A stretch of DNA of 64,000 bases from Paenibacillus sacheonensis (GCF_009909195.1 NZ_JAAAMU010000022.1:46655-110654); one strand, 5' to 3'; counted from the stretch's first letter, positions 44,980 through 53,499 are shown. Notes: generated by a model from the sequence alone, not told the origin. Numbers and translations: made by a program.

Positions 44980-47265
44980 CTACTTCTTCGCTTTCTCCAG
45001 CCGGTATTGGCCCGGCGTTATGCCGGTGGCCCGCTTGAACAACGAGAAAAACGTGCTTTTCGTCTGAAAGCCGGACTGCTCCGTAATATCCGCTATCGTC
45101 CAATCGGTCGTCGTCAGCAGATTCATCGCGTATTTGATCCGCTGGTCCGTTATATAATCGGATAACGATTGCGGATGATGGGCTTTGAATATTTGCCGGG
45201 CGTAGTTGACCGATATGTTCACGTGTTCTGCCACGTCCTCTACGGATAACATCGGGTCGTGCAGATGAATGCGCACGTAGGCCATCATTTCGGCGAAGCA
45301 CTCTTCCTTACGGGCCGAACCGCTATGCTGACGCTGCCGATTCATCATCTGCAGAAGTTCTTGAAGCAGCCACGTCTTCACTTCGCCTAGGGTGGAAAAC
45401 CGGTCAAGGAAAACATGAATGCTCTTCATCCCTTGAAACGTCTTGCCGTTTTTAAAGCTTTTCATGATTGAATAAATGATATGGGTCAGCTGCAGCTTGC
45501 ATTCATCATAGCTGAGTCCGTGCATCTGCCGGGTGAGACTGTCCAGATCGGCCTCCAACGCGGCCGCGTCCCCCAACCGTACGGCATGTATGGCTTGCGT
45601 CAGCAGCCGTTCATCCGGTTCGTTTCCTTCGCCGGGCCGATACCGGTCCAGGTCGGCCATGGTGAATACCCGGTCCTCGTCGCACAGGAAACCCAACAGG
45701 GTCAGTTCGTAGACATGCTCGTAGGCCGGCTGAAGCTCGGCCCCTGCACCAAGCACGGAGCTGACCGCCGCCTGCAGCTCCAGCTTCAGCCAGCGCCTGA
45801 TTTGAAAGCGAACGTCTTTCAACGCGTCCAGGATGCGGGCTTCCTCCTCGCCCGAAGCAGATGCCGAGATAAGCGCTACGATATGATCGGAACCGAAATC
45901 GACCGTTTCCGCGGCAAATCCGTGATTGTTCAGTACCTCCGTCATCATGTTCCCGAGTGCGTAACGCAGCAGCTTGCGAGACGTGAAATCGTAATATTCC
46001 GTAAACCGCCCGTACGATTCCAGACGGATTACCGCGATGCGGAACAGCCCCGTACGAAGAATCGCGGTCTGCTCGCGAATAAACCGCTCGACGGGTCCGG
46101 AACCGGAAGCTTGCGAGCTGTGGATCCACTGCCGGATCAGATCGTCTTTAATCAAGGCTTTGCTGCTCTTCAATGACAAGTCCTGCTGCTCGAGCCTGTC
46201 GACCAGACGATCGAAGCCGAAGTCAAGCCAGTCGATCTCGCTGCCGGCGTTCTTCGGATCGGAGATCGTCTCCTTGGACCCTAGCTTGGATTGAAGCCGC
46301 GCCGTCAAGTCGCTTATCGGCTTCAAACGGCGATACGATTGCCAGAACAGAAACAACAGCAGCGCAAGGACAAGGACGACGGAAGAGGCGATAATATCCA
46401 CCCGGATACGATCGATTTGGGCTTGCCATGACGAGTAGAGCGATAATTGGTACACCCGCCACCCTTCGACCGGCAGCGATGCCGTCTGGACCGACCAGGT
46501 CCCTTCCCCGGAAGCCCACTCCCAAGAGGCCGAGACGGATGCGGGCTTGTCTGCGTTCGCCAGCTCCGACGCCAATTCCGCATCCGCGTTGCCGAGCATG
46601 AACGCCTCGTTCGGGCCTTCTACGATCATTTTGTTGTTCGGATCATCCTCGGAGATTTGCAGCATATGCTCATTCAGCAGCGGCTTGCTGAACAGAATCG
46701 ACACGTATCCGCTGTAATTTCGGTTCTGATCGACTGCCGGCACGATAAGCGCGAGATACGATTCGCCCTGAACGCCGTGATCGAAAAATTGCAGGTATGG
46801 CGTCGTGCCTTTGTTTTTTATCGCGTGCAACATGGAAGGGTCGTAGAAATCCTGCGGCGTATAGAGGCTCGTTTCGGAGGAGGAGTAAATTTGGTTGATA
46901 TTGAAGTTGAACATGCAGATGCTTTGGATGAACGGTTCGCTGCTCACGAATTCCCGCACGCTCGTGGCCGCTTTGTACAACGTCAACGGGGAGTAGTCGT
47001 CTTGGTTCATGTTCAGCCAGAGCGCGATATTTTCTTCCGAATAAACCCTTAGCGCAAACTGGCGTAATTTCTGCAGCGTGAATTCCGACGTTTGCACGGC
47101 CTGCTGTAATTTGTCCTGATTGGAGGCATGGATTTCCTCCATTGCGCTTTGCACGAACAGACGGCTTAAGTACATCGTAAACACTAAGGTAAGCAGGCAT
47201 ACGGCTATGGACGAGTATAAAAATAGACTGGCATACATCTTCCTCGGCTTCATCCGACTCCACAT
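44980..47265 (-). CDS. Membrane-anchored AraC family regulator of the polysaccharide locus
   Basis: The 761-residue protein has a short cytoplasmic start, one helix (LFLYSSIAVCLLTLVFTMYL), an extracytoplasmic sensor domain of about 250 residues, a second helix (VDIIASSVVLVLALLLFLFW), then a cytoplasmic linker and a C-terminal AraC domain with two helix-turn-helix units (VEDVAEHVNISVNYARQIFK and IADITEQSGFQTKSTFFSLF, ending ITPGQYRLEK). This layout is common for Paenibacillus regulators beside CUT1 sugar transporters. It probably senses a glycan outside and controls the downstream operon. The start is uncertain; an in-frame ATG at 47286 is also possible. Confidence 0.88.
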   Translation of the reverse strand: MWSRMKPRKMYASLFLYSSIAVCLLTLVFTMYLSRLFVQSAMEEIHASNQDKLQQAVQTSEFTLQKLRQFALRVYSEENIALWLNMNQDDYSPLTLYKAATSVREFVSSEPFIQSICMFNFNINQIYSSSETSLYTPQDFYDPSMLHAIKNKGTTPYLQFFDHGVQGESYLALIVPAVDQNRNYSGYVSILFSKPLLNEHMLQISEDDPNNKMIVEGPNEAFMLGNADAELASELANADKPASVSASWEWASGEGTWSVQTASLPVEGWRVYQLSLYSSWQAQIDRIRVDIIASSVVLVLALLLFLFWQSYRRLKPISDLTARLQSKLGSKETISDPKNAGSEIDWLDFGFDRLVDRLEQQDLSLKSSKALIKDDLIRQWIHSSQASGSGPVERFIREQTAILRTGLFRIAVIRLESYGRFTEYYDFTSRKLLRYALGNMMTEVLNNHGFAAETVDFGSDHIVALISASASGEEEARILDALKDVRFQIRRWLKLELQAAVSSVLGAGAELQPAYEHVYELTLLGFLCDEDRVFTMADLDRYRPGEGNEPDERLLTQAIHAVRLGDAAALEADLDSLTRQMHGLSYDECKLQLTHIIYSIMKSFKNGKTFQGMKSIHVFLDRFSTLGEVKTWLLQELLQMMNRQRQHSGSARKEECFAEMMAYVRIHLHDPMLSVEDVAEHVNISVNYARQIFKAHHPQSLSDYITDQRIKYAMNLLTTTDWTIADITEQSGFQTKSTFFSLFKRATGITPGQYRLEKAKK

Positions 47266-47522
47266 TCGCCTCCCCCCTTCCCGCATTCCGTTCGTTATGA
47301 TTCGGATCGGTACTCGACTTGTCCAGTATAAAATTTTATTCCTCGCCTACGGCTTCTATTACAGACCGCGCTTAGGGTCAAACGGCGTCTCGGATCATAG
47401 CCGAAAGCCGCGGAATATGCAGCTTCATTCATTTGCCCGTCCTTTAGATTTTTATTTACCGTCGAACGAATTTCATATTATAATACATAGTATACAAGTC
47501 GGATTTGAGGGAGTTTGAGTTT

Positions 47523-47705
47523 ATGTCACTCTTAAGTAAATTAACGCAAGAAAAATGCCCGCTCTGCGGCGAGACCCTATCCACTGATAAATCGAACTCG
47601 TTTATTTCCCATATCGTAAAGTCCTGTCCAAATGAACATTACGAAAAGGAATTTATTCCTGCATTAGAGGGATATATCGAGCATTACAAGGCTTCTATAA
47701 AGTAA
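47523..47705 (+). CDS. Small cysteine-containing protein (60 residues), possible zinc ribbon
   Basis: The protein has EKCPLCGETL near the N terminus and a later HIVKSCPNEHYEKEF, giving C-x-x-C and H/C pairs that could bind zinc. ATG 47523 follows GAGGGAG. A good -10 TATAAT lies at 47479-47484 and a symmetrical terminator lies downstream, so it looks like a short, independent gene. The function is unknown. Confidence 0.6.
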   Translation: MSLLSKLTQEKCPLCGETLSTDKSNSFISHIVKSCPNEHYEKEFIPALEGYIEHYKASIK

Positions 47706-47735
47706 TACTTGTTGAACAGCATGCGATTTGAATTC

Positions 47736-47771
47736 AAAAAAATCATTAGCCTGATTGGCTAATGATTTTTT
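47736..47771. terminator. Bidirectional terminator between the small zinc-type gene and cstR
   Basis: AAAATCATTAGCC pairs with GGCTAATGATTTT around a five-base loop, with A/T runs on both sides. It ends two convergent genes. Confidence 0.88.
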
Positions 47772-47787
47772 CATCTCTCGAACGAAT

Positions 47788-48048
47788 TTAGCGGCTTTTG
47801 ACCAGCAGCTCCACCGCTTGTTTGACCAGTTTGCTGGTATCTCCGCCGGCTTCTTTTTCTTCCGTAATGCACTTCTCCAGGTTTACTGCAACGATGTAGG
47901 CGATCGCTTTATCCGCTGCGCTTCGGACGGCGGATAACTGGGCGACGACATCCTTACAATGTTGTTCCTCCTCCATCATTTTCAAAACCCCGCGTATCTG
48001 CCCTTCAACGCGCTTTAATCTTCTTTTTACATCTTCATCGTATTGCAT
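47788..48048 (-). CDS. cstR: CstR-type persulfide-sensing repressor (CsoR/RcnR superfamily)
   Basis: The 86-residue all-helical protein starts MQYDEDVKRRLKRVEGQIRG and keeps EEQHCKDVVAQLSAVRSAAD and NLEKCITEE. Cysteines fall at positions 31 and 60, the same numbers as the reactive pair of S. aureus CstR. The copper-binding His of CsoR is replaced by Asn56, so copper sensing is unlikely. The C terminus QAVELLVKSR also recalls CstR. CstR releases its operators when the cysteines form polysulfide links. It is the last gene of the sulfur operon, so it would be autoregulated. Confidence 0.9.
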   Translation of the reverse strand: MQYDEDVKRRLKRVEGQIRGVLKMMEEEQHCKDVVAQLSAVRSAADKAIAYIVAVNLEKCITEEKEAGGDTSKLVKQAVELLVKSR

Positions 48049-48099
48049 GAGATAACCTCCAGATCCGAGTACAGGTATAGGTATGATATCCGAGATACC

Positions 48100-48582
48100 T
48101 TAAATAAACAAATTCACTTTTGCATCCGTGGCATCACCCAAATATGCAGCGACGCCTGCGTATTCGATGCCTTCCATTAATTCTTCCTTTTGCAAACCGA
48201 GCAAGTCCATTGTCATGGTGCACGCCACTAATTTGACCCCCTGCTCTTTAGCCAATTCAATGAGTTCCGGGAGTGACAGCGCATGATGCTTCTTCATGAC
48301 ATGCTTGATCATTTTAGGTCCCATTCCGCCGAAATTCATTTTCGAGAGACCCAGTTTATTGGCCCCGCGAGGCATCATTTTAGCAAACATGTTTTCCAGG
48401 AATCCTTTTTTTACCGCTACGTGTTCATCTTTGCGAAGCGCGTTCAGCCCCCAAAATGTAAAGAATAACGTTACTTCTTGGTCAAATGCCGCCGCGCCGT
48501 TAGCGATAATGAATGCTGCAATAGCCTTATCTAATTCTCCGCTAAACAGAACAATCGTCGTTTTTTCTATGTTATCCTTCAA
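48100..48582 (-). CDS. DsrE/DsrF-like family protein
   Basis: The 160-residue protein starts near KDNIEKTTIVLFSGELDKAI and has AAFIIANGAAAFDQEVTLFF, TFWGLNALRK and LVACTMTMDLLGLQKEEL with a conserved Cys-x-Met segment, as in DsrE/DsrF-like (DrsE2) sulfur carriers. The TTG at 48582 is chosen as start: AAGGGACGGG precedes it and earlier in-frame ATGs would run through the operator at 48611-48626. It is expected to carry persulfide sulfur between TusA and rhodanese partners. Confidence 0.85.
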   Translation of the reverse strand: MKDNIEKTTIVLFSGELDKAIAAFIIANGAAAFDQEVTLFFTFWGLNALRKDEHVAVKKGFLENMFAKMMPRGANKLGLSKMNFGGMGPKMIKHVMKKHHALSLPELIELAKEQGVKLVACTMTMDLLGLQKEELMEGIEYAGVAAYLGDATDAKVNLFI

Positions 48583-48610
48583 GATTTCCCGTCCCTTCTT
48601 CATTTTACAT

Positions 48611-48626
48611 ATACCAGTATGGGTAT
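48611..48626. promoter_or_regulatory. Internal CstR-type operator
   Basis: ATACCAGTATGGGTAT fits the pattern ATACCC-n4-GGGTAT with one mismatch. It lies 25 bp upstream of the DsrE-like gene and downstream of tusA. On the minus strand a TTGAAA -35-like element precedes it by a few bases, so it likely covers an internal promoter for dsrE and cstR. A weaker, degenerate copy lies at 48069-48086 before cstR. Confidence 0.6.
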
Positions 48627-48652
48627 TCAATGTTTTCAAAAAAAATTGCATG

Positions 48653-48880
48653 TTAGGCTTTTTTAATCCAGAACTTGTATACGCCGTTTTCCTCCGCAGT
48701 GCTTAATAATTCATGTCCTGTGCTTTTAGCCCAAGCCGTAAGATCGTTTTTGGCACCTTTATCCGTCGCGTGCACTTCTAATACTTGACCTGATCGAAGT
48801 TCATCCATCGACTTTTTTGTTTTTACGATCGGCATCGGACAAGCCATGCCTTTAGCATCCACTATTTTATCGCTGTTCAT
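48653..48880 (-). CDS. tusA: TusA family sulfurtransferase
   Basis: The 75-residue protein has the TusA fold and MACPMPIVKTKKSMDELRSG, the C-P-x-P motif with the sulfur-carrying cysteine, then the two-strand, two-helix end VYKFWIKKA. It passes persulfide sulfur between proteins. Position between the persulfide dioxygenase fusion and the DsrE-like gene fits a relay in sulfide or polysulfide detoxification. Confidence 0.93.
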   Translation of the reverse strand: MNSDKIVDAKGMACPMPIVKTKKSMDELRSGQVLEVHATDKGAKNDLTAWAKSTGHELLSTAEENGVYKFWIKKA

Positions 48881-48892
48881 TGTTTCTCCTCC

Positions 48893-50038
48893 TTATTTAT
48901 CGTGAACGGCACAGCGGTTAGGACCCATTTCCATTTCTCGTTGTTCTTCTTTATTCGGCGTTATTTCTCCCCTATTGGCTTTGCGAATTTCTTGGTATGA
49001 ATGCGGTTGAGGCGGCAGGCTTTCGGTTACCGTTCGACGGAATTCGCTCTCGTCTTCAATATTCAGTCCCGGATTTTCGCTGAATAGGGTTCCTAAGCGG
49101 CCGGATACGAGTCCGCCTTCGCCAAGTTCGGTAATTTTACCGAAATGAGCAGGAAGTACAATCAATTCTTCGGAAAGTTCTTTATAGCGGCCGTACAGGG
49201 TGTCACGAAGATCTCCTGCCCAATCTTCCGCTATTCCGGCCAAATCGGGACGGCCAATCGACTCGATGAAGAGAATATCTCCAGTCAAGATATACGTATT
49301 GTCTATAATGAAGGACGTCGATCCGATGGTGTGTCCCGGCGTGTAGATAGGCTGTACCTTAATGGTTTCTTGACCGACCGTGATGTCTTTACCTTCCGCT
49401 AGTTCCTCATACGCGAACGTTACTTCCTGTGCGTCTTTTGGCGGCAAATGATAAGAAGCGGCGTACATCTGAGCCAGTGCCCTGCCGCCAGAGATGTGAT
49501 CGGCGTGAAGATGCGTATCGATCGTGTGGACTAGCTTTACGCTATTTTCTTGCATGAATTGCTCATATTGATCAATCATGCGGCTCGTATCGATAATGGC
49601 TGCTTCCCCGTTCGAGAGCACCATATACGACAAGCAGCCTTTTCCGATACGAACGAATTGATAAAGCTCGCCTCCGCCGGATAGATCGGATACCTTAACG
49701 GGTTCAAGGTGCTCGCTCCATGATTTCATGCCGCCTTCCAGGTAAGAAACATGGTTTAATCCAGCCTCGGCGAGTTGTTCCGCGACAAAAATGGACGAGC
49801 CCTCTTTAGCGCAAACCACGACAATTTCTTTATCGGCCGGGATTTTATCCAGAGCGGGACGCATGTCATCCAATAAATCAAAATAGGGAATGTTGATGAT
49901 CTCTACGCTGTTGCCTTCAATTTTCCAATCACTGAAATCCGACTCATTCCGAACATCCAAGATGAATAAATCTTCGTGGTTAAGAATCCTTTTCGTTACT
50001 TCTTTGGCGGATACTTTTTGCGTCCTCCTAGCTGTCAT
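48893..50038 (-). CDS. Rhodanese-persulfide dioxygenase fusion (CstB-like, domains reversed)
   Basis: The 381-residue protein has an N-terminal rhodanese domain (about 1-110: FILDVRNESDFSDWKIEGNS, active-site loop CAKEGSS). An ETHE1-type metallo-beta-lactamase domain follows (about 120-350: THLHADHISGG metal motif, YTPGHTIGSTSFIID, TGDILFIESIGRPDLAG). Persulfide dioxygenases oxidise glutathione-, bacillithiol- or coenzyme A-persulfide to sulfite, and the rhodanese can then make thiosulfate. S. aureus CstB carries the rhodanese at the other end. The start ATG 50038 lies six bases after GAGGAGG and overlaps the upstream gene by 11 bases. Confidence 0.92.
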   Translation of the reverse strand: MTARRTQKVSAKEVTKRILNHEDLFILDVRNESDFSDWKIEGNSVEIINIPYFDLLDDMRPALDKIPADKEIVVVCAKEGSSIFVAEQLAEAGLNHVSYLEGGMKSWSEHLEPVKVSDLSGGGELYQFVRIGKGCLSYMVLSNGEAAIIDTSRMIDQYEQFMQENSVKLVHTIDTHLHADHISGGRALAQMYAASYHLPPKDAQEVTFAYEELAEGKDITVGQETIKVQPIYTPGHTIGSTSFIIDNTYILTGDILFIESIGRPDLAGIAEDWAGDLRDTLYGRYKELSEELIVLPAHFGKITELGEGGLVSGRLGTLFSENPGLNIEDESEFRRTVTESLPPQPHSYQEIRKANRGEITPNKEEQREMEMGPNRCAVHDK

Positions 50039-50630
50039 TTTCATCCTCCTCATTTATTTCGTCCTTTTCGATTTCTCCTGTCCATTCATTCATGCCTTGA
50101 ACGGCATTTATCACTTTAATGAAGCCGTTCTCCGCCAAATAGTGGCATGCCAAATCACTGCGGTTGCCGCTGCGGCAAACCAGAACGTATTCCTGACTTG
50201 GATCAAGCTCATTGATACGCTCTTCAAGGTCGCCTAATGGAATAGACTCCGCTCCAGGTATCCGACAGAAAGCATACTCGGCAGGTTCTCGCACATCTAC
50301 GATAGTTAACTTTTCACCGTCTGAAAGTTTTTTTCGGAGTTCTTCATTGTCAATCGTATGCGGAAATTTGCGTTCTTCTTTGGTTTCTGTTGGATCCGAT
50401 TTACGGATGTAATGCCGGAATACGCCGTTTTCTTCCTTCAATCCGATATATTGGTGGCCGGTGCGCTTCGCCCAGCTTTGTAGATCAGCCACAGAACCGC
50501 TGTCGGTTGCGCGTACTTCCAACACTTCGCCTGTTTTCATCTCTTCCATTGCTTTCTTGGTACGAATCACAGGGAGCGGACATGCCAGTCTTTCGCATTC
50601 CAATGTTCGGTTGACCTTCAAAGTAGTCAT
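50028..50630 (-). CDS. TusA-rhodanese fusion protein
   Basis: The 200-residue protein joins a TusA domain (about 1-75: LECERLACPLPVIRTKKAME, C-P-x-P motif) to a rhodanese domain (about 90-185: LTIVDVREPAEYAFCRIPGA and active-site loop CRSGNRSDLA) with an acidic tail. This is the architecture of S. aureus CstA minus its third (DsrE) domain; here the DsrE-like protein is a separate gene in the operon. It would accept persulfide from low-molecular-weight thiols or from the rhodanese partner and pass it on. Confidence 0.92.
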   Translation of the reverse strand: MTTLKVNRTLECERLACPLPVIRTKKAMEEMKTGEVLEVRATDSGSVADLQSWAKRTGHQYIGLKEENGVFRHYIRKSDPTETKEERKFPHTIDNEELRKKLSDGEKLTIVDVREPAEYAFCRIPGAESIPLGDLEERINELDPSQEYVLVCRSGNRSDLACHYLAENGFIKVINAVQGMNEWTGEIEKDEINEEDENDS

Positions 50631-50648
50631 TCAAATATCCTCCTCGAA

Positions 50649-50969
50649 TTAGTTACCGTATTGCAATTCGCCGGACCATTCCGACATTCCGCCGGTCATG
50701 TTCACGACGTTGTAACCTAAACCAGATAAATATTCACATGCTTTTTCGCTTCGCTTGACGCTGCGACAAACCACAATGGTTTCTTGTTTTGCATCAAGAA
50801 CATTTAGTGCTCTGTTTATTTGACCCAGCGGTATGTGCGTGGCCCCTGGAATGCGTCCGGATTCCCATTCATCGGGCTCGCGAACGTCCAGTATGCGTAC
50901 CTTTTCATTCCCTTTGATCCTTTCAAGAACCGTAGTCGGAAGCTGTTCTTTATATGTTTTTGTGCTCAT
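50649..50969 (-). CDS. Rhodanese-like domain protein
   Basis: The 106-residue single rhodanese domain has VRILDVREPDEWESGRIPGA and the active-site loop CRSVKRSEKACEYLSGLGYN, with the catalytic cysteine in C-R-S-x-x-R. The loop has six residues as in persulfide-handling rhodaneses rather than phosphatases. It stands 19 bp upstream of the TusA-rhodanese gene. Confidence 0.92.
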   Translation of the reverse strand: MSTKTYKEQLPTTVLERIKGNEKVRILDVREPDEWESGRIPGATHIPLGQINRALNVLDAKQETIVVCRSVKRSEKACEYLSGLGYNVVNMTGGMSEWSGELQYGN

Positions 50970-50979
50970 TTTGATCCTC

Positions 50980-51759
50980 CTAGAATAATAGGGATATCCA
51001 AATTTTTATGACGGTAGCAGTGATCAATCCAGCCAAGATCCATTGAAGAATCTTTGTATTGATATGCTTACTTATTTTTGCGCCGATTGGAGCAGCTATG
51101 GTGCTTGCAATAATCAGAACTAAGGATGGCAACAATAACGTATGTCCGCCCATTAGTTTTCCTGTCGTTGACCCGATTGAAGAAATAAATGTAATGGCGA
51201 GCGAAGAAGCAATAGCGACCCTTGTTGGGATTTTGAGTACGACAAGCATGACGGGGACCGTTATAAATGCGCCGGCTGCCCCTACAATGCCAGAAACAGA
51301 ACCGATGATTAGAGCTAAAGCAATGGCTAGAGGTTTTTTAAATGTCACTTGGTTTACGTCTTGTGCGTCAATCCCTTTTTTCGGCAGAAACATCATGACA
51401 GATGCAATCAGAGCTAATATGGCATATACGATATTGATTACGGAACTTGGCAGTGTGTTCGAAACAAAGCTTCCTAAGAAGCTTCCAGCGATGATGGGAA
51501 TGCCCATGTAAACAACTAAGGTTTTATCGACGAGCCCTCGCTTTCGGAAAACGAGCATTCCCATGAAACTCGCGAAGAATACTTGTACTGCACTGATTGC
51601 TGTTACTTCCTGCACGGTAAAAGCCGTAAATCCGAGAGCTGACGGAATAAAGAGCAGCATCGGGTAGTTAATAATCGAGCCGCCGATCCCCACCATCCCG
51701 GAAATGAATGAGCCCAAGAAGCCAATGACGAATAGGGTCATAATCCATGCCAAATCCAT
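50980..51759 (-). CDS. TauE/SafE family sulfite exporter
   Basis: The 259-residue membrane protein has eight hydrophobic segments. It begins with GFLGSFISGMVGIGGSIINYPML and has the related inverted half IGSVSGIVGAAGAFITVPVM, the paired G-x-x-G-I-G-G/G-A-G-G-like motifs of TauE/SafE exporters. It is the first gene of the CstR operon, and would export sulfite (or a related sulfur oxyanion) made by the persulfide dioxygenase. A perfect CstR-type palindrome lies 44 bp upstream. Confidence 0.92.
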   Translation of the reverse strand: MDLAWIMTLFVIGFLGSFISGMVGIGGSIINYPMLLFIPSALGFTAFTVQEVTAISAVQVFFASFMGMLVFRKRGLVDKTLVVYMGIPIIAGSFLGSFVSNTLPSSVINIVYAILALIASVMMFLPKKGIDAQDVNQVTFKKPLAIALALIIGSVSGIVGAAGAFITVPVMLVVLKIPTRVAIASSLAITFISSIGSTTGKLMGGHTLLLPSLVLIIASTIAAPIGAKISKHINTKILQWILAGLITATVIKIWISLLF

Positions 51760-51802
51760 GGGGCTCCTGCCTTTCTAATTTAAAATCCTACACAGCTCCC
51801 TC

Positions 51803-51818
51803 ATACCCCATGGGGTAT
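51803..51818. promoter_or_regulatory. CstR-type operator before the sulfur operon
   Basis: ATACCCCATGGGGTAT is a perfect 16-bp palindrome 44 bp upstream of the exporter start. Together with 51890-51905 and 48611-48626 it defines the local pattern ATACCC-n4-GGGTAT, the form I know for CstR and CsoR-type operators. Confidence 0.75.
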
Positions 51819-51889
51819 AATTTCGAGCAAAAAAATTCTGCTCCGGATTCGAGCAAAGACCTTGCGTACCCCCTTTTCAACTAATACAT

Positions 51890-51905
51890 ATACCCGTAGG
51901 GGTAT
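51890..51905. promoter_or_regulatory. Second CstR-type operator, next to the divergent phosphatase promoter
   Basis: ATACCCGTAGGGGTAT has intact ATACCC and GGGTAT half-sites. On the plus strand a TATAAT -10 box follows at 51914-51919, so the operator covers the -35 region of a promoter reading toward the histidine phosphatase. It may therefore control both directions. Confidence 0.65.
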
Positions 51906-51979
51906 GCCAATAATATAATAAACTTTTGCTTTTAAGTCAACACTAACACGATGGGAAAGTCATACATTCCGAAAGGACG

Positions 51980-52651
51980 ATGATAGTTGTGTACCTTAAA
52001 ATAAGCCTTAAAATAAAGATCGCCTTCGTAATTTATAGCCTTCTTCTCCTTTTTGCCGTTACGGGAGTTGATGCTCGCAATCCCGACCTCGACCTTGGAA
52101 ACAAGCATGCGCTGCTCGATAATTTGAAAACGGGCGGGTTCATTATTTATTTTCGGCATGGAGAAGCAACGATTGGCCAAGATCAACCGAATCTTAACCT
52201 CAATGATTGCCAAACGCAGCGAAATCTGAGTCATCTTGGCAAGGAACAAGCGCAGGCAATCGGAGACGCTTTTAGGAAAAAGCCCTTTCCCATTCAATGG
52301 CCGGTCGTATCGGACCCCTATTGTCGAGCAAAGGATACGGCTGAGATTATTTTCGGCAAAAAAAACGTAACCATTGAACCCCAGTTAGCCGCCATTGAAA
52401 AATTAAAAGTAGAAGGTCTTCCGAACGTTGAGAAACAACAAATATTATCGGATTTAACGAAACGATTCGAAACGCCACCTGCTCGCGGTTCAAATACAGT
52501 CATCGTTGCTCATACCTTCCCGCCTGATGTGGCTCTTGGCGAGATTCCAAACCTGGGAGCTGTCATCATAAAGCCAAAAGGATTCGGCAACGGGTATGAA
52601 GTCTTGGGGAGAATTACGCCCGAAGAGTTAATCAGATGGTCGGAAACCTAA
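51980..52651 (+). CDS. Histidine phosphatase family protein, probably exported
   Basis: The 223-residue protein has an N-terminal hydrophobic segment (IKIAFVIYSLLLLFAVTGVDA) that looks like a signal peptide or anchor. The phosphohistidine motif F-R-H-G-E-A follows (IIYFRHGEATIGQDQPNLNL), with VSDPYCRAKDTAEIIFG and VIVAHTFPPDV, which holds the second histidine. The residues for phosphatase activity are present. Start is uncertain between ATG 51980 and GTG 51989. It diverges from the sulfur operon and shares its operator region, which is unusual for this family; the substrate is unknown. Confidence 0.85.
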   Translation: MIVVYLKISLKIKIAFVIYSLLLLFAVTGVDARNPDLDLGNKHALLDNLKTGGFIIYFRHGEATIGQDQPNLNLNDCQTQRNLSHLGKEQAQAIGDAFRKKPFPIQWPVVSDPYCRAKDTAEIIFGKKNVTIEPQLAAIEKLKVEGLPNVEKQQILSDLTKRFETPPARGSNTVIVAHTFPPDVALGEIPNLGAVIIKPKGFGNGYEVLGRITPEELIRWSET

Positions 52652-52725
52652 TAAAAAACCCGGACGATCTCAATCGCCGGGCTGCGGATCAGGAAAGGAT
52701 CATGAGGTCACGAATGGCATCGGTT

Positions 52726-53385
52726 TTATCGCTCTTGCAAGGTCTGATTTGCACGATTCGCCGACTTATCCAGCAAATAAACGAGACCGCCGACGGCGAG
52801 GGCTGCCGCGGCGGCAAGGAAAGCCGAGCCTCCGGCATGCAGCCAGAGCACCGGAACCCAAAGTACGCCGAGCGTGCGGTGCACGGTCCGCATCCATTTG
52901 TTTCGGATCTTATGGATGAAATAACCGTAACCGGCCAAAGCGAGCAAAATCGCAAAGCCAGCAAGACCCGTATAAATATGCTCATCGTTTATTTTCGTAA
53001 ATAAGAAATAGGTGCCATGGACCGCAATCAGAATGACGGTTCCCCAGCCAAGCAGCTTATGGAGCGAATAAAGCAGCTTTCCAGCCTGCCTTACAAGCTT
53101 CGACGGCGACTTCCGCTTTTTCTTAAACCAAAACCAGGAGAAGCCTGCTGCTCCCGCAAATATAGCTATTGTGCCGAAAGTCGAAAAATAACCATCTAGT
53201 GCGCCTCCTTCTCCTCTTTCCGGCCGCTGTCCCCCGCCGGGAGGCATTCTACCGTTATCGCCTCGTGGAAATTGCGAGTGGAGCTCTCCCCTGGAAGGAG
53301 CGTAAACGTAATAGCAGACGACAAGAATTACCGCTGCAAGGAGTGCAATGGCCGCAGGAATCCAAACTTTTTTGCTTTTGCTCAT
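52726..53385 (-). CDS. Membrane haem-type protein (ferric-reductase/cytochrome b-like)
   Basis: The 219-residue protein has an N-terminal helix, a Gly/Pro/Arg-rich extracytoplasmic loop (GELHSQFPRGDNGRMPPGGG) and at least four more helices with paired histidines: LYSLHKLLGWG with IAVHGTYF, and RTVHRTLGV with LWLHAGG. Such His pairs in adjacent helices are typical of b-type haem binding in ferric-reductase-like transmembrane domains. The start ATG 53385 has GAGGTG six bases upstream. The partner is unknown. It stands alone on the minus strand next to the ECF operon. Confidence 0.65.
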   Translation of the reverse strand: MSKSKKVWIPAAIALLAAVILVVCYYVYAPSRGELHSQFPRGDNGRMPPGGGQRPERGEGGALDGYFSTFGTIAIFAGAAGFSWFWFKKKRKSPSKLVRQAGKLLYSLHKLLGWGTVILIAVHGTYFLFTKINDEHIYTGLAGFAILLALAGYGYFIHKIRNKWMRTVHRTLGVLWVPVLWLHAGGSAFLAAAAALAVGGLVYLLDKSANRANQTLQER

Positions 53386-53499
53386 GTCAGTCACCTCTAA
53401 AAAGTGGATATAGTTTCATTTTCGGCTTCTCTAAAAAAAGCTCGACATAAAGTTACCTTGAGTGATGGCGGTTTCTTTATGTCAAGCTATCTTAATGAA

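Noticed and set aside
48069..48086. A fourth CstR-type operator before cstR
   Set aside because: One half-site fits but the other matches only three of six bases, so it is mentioned with the internal operator and not listed as a site.
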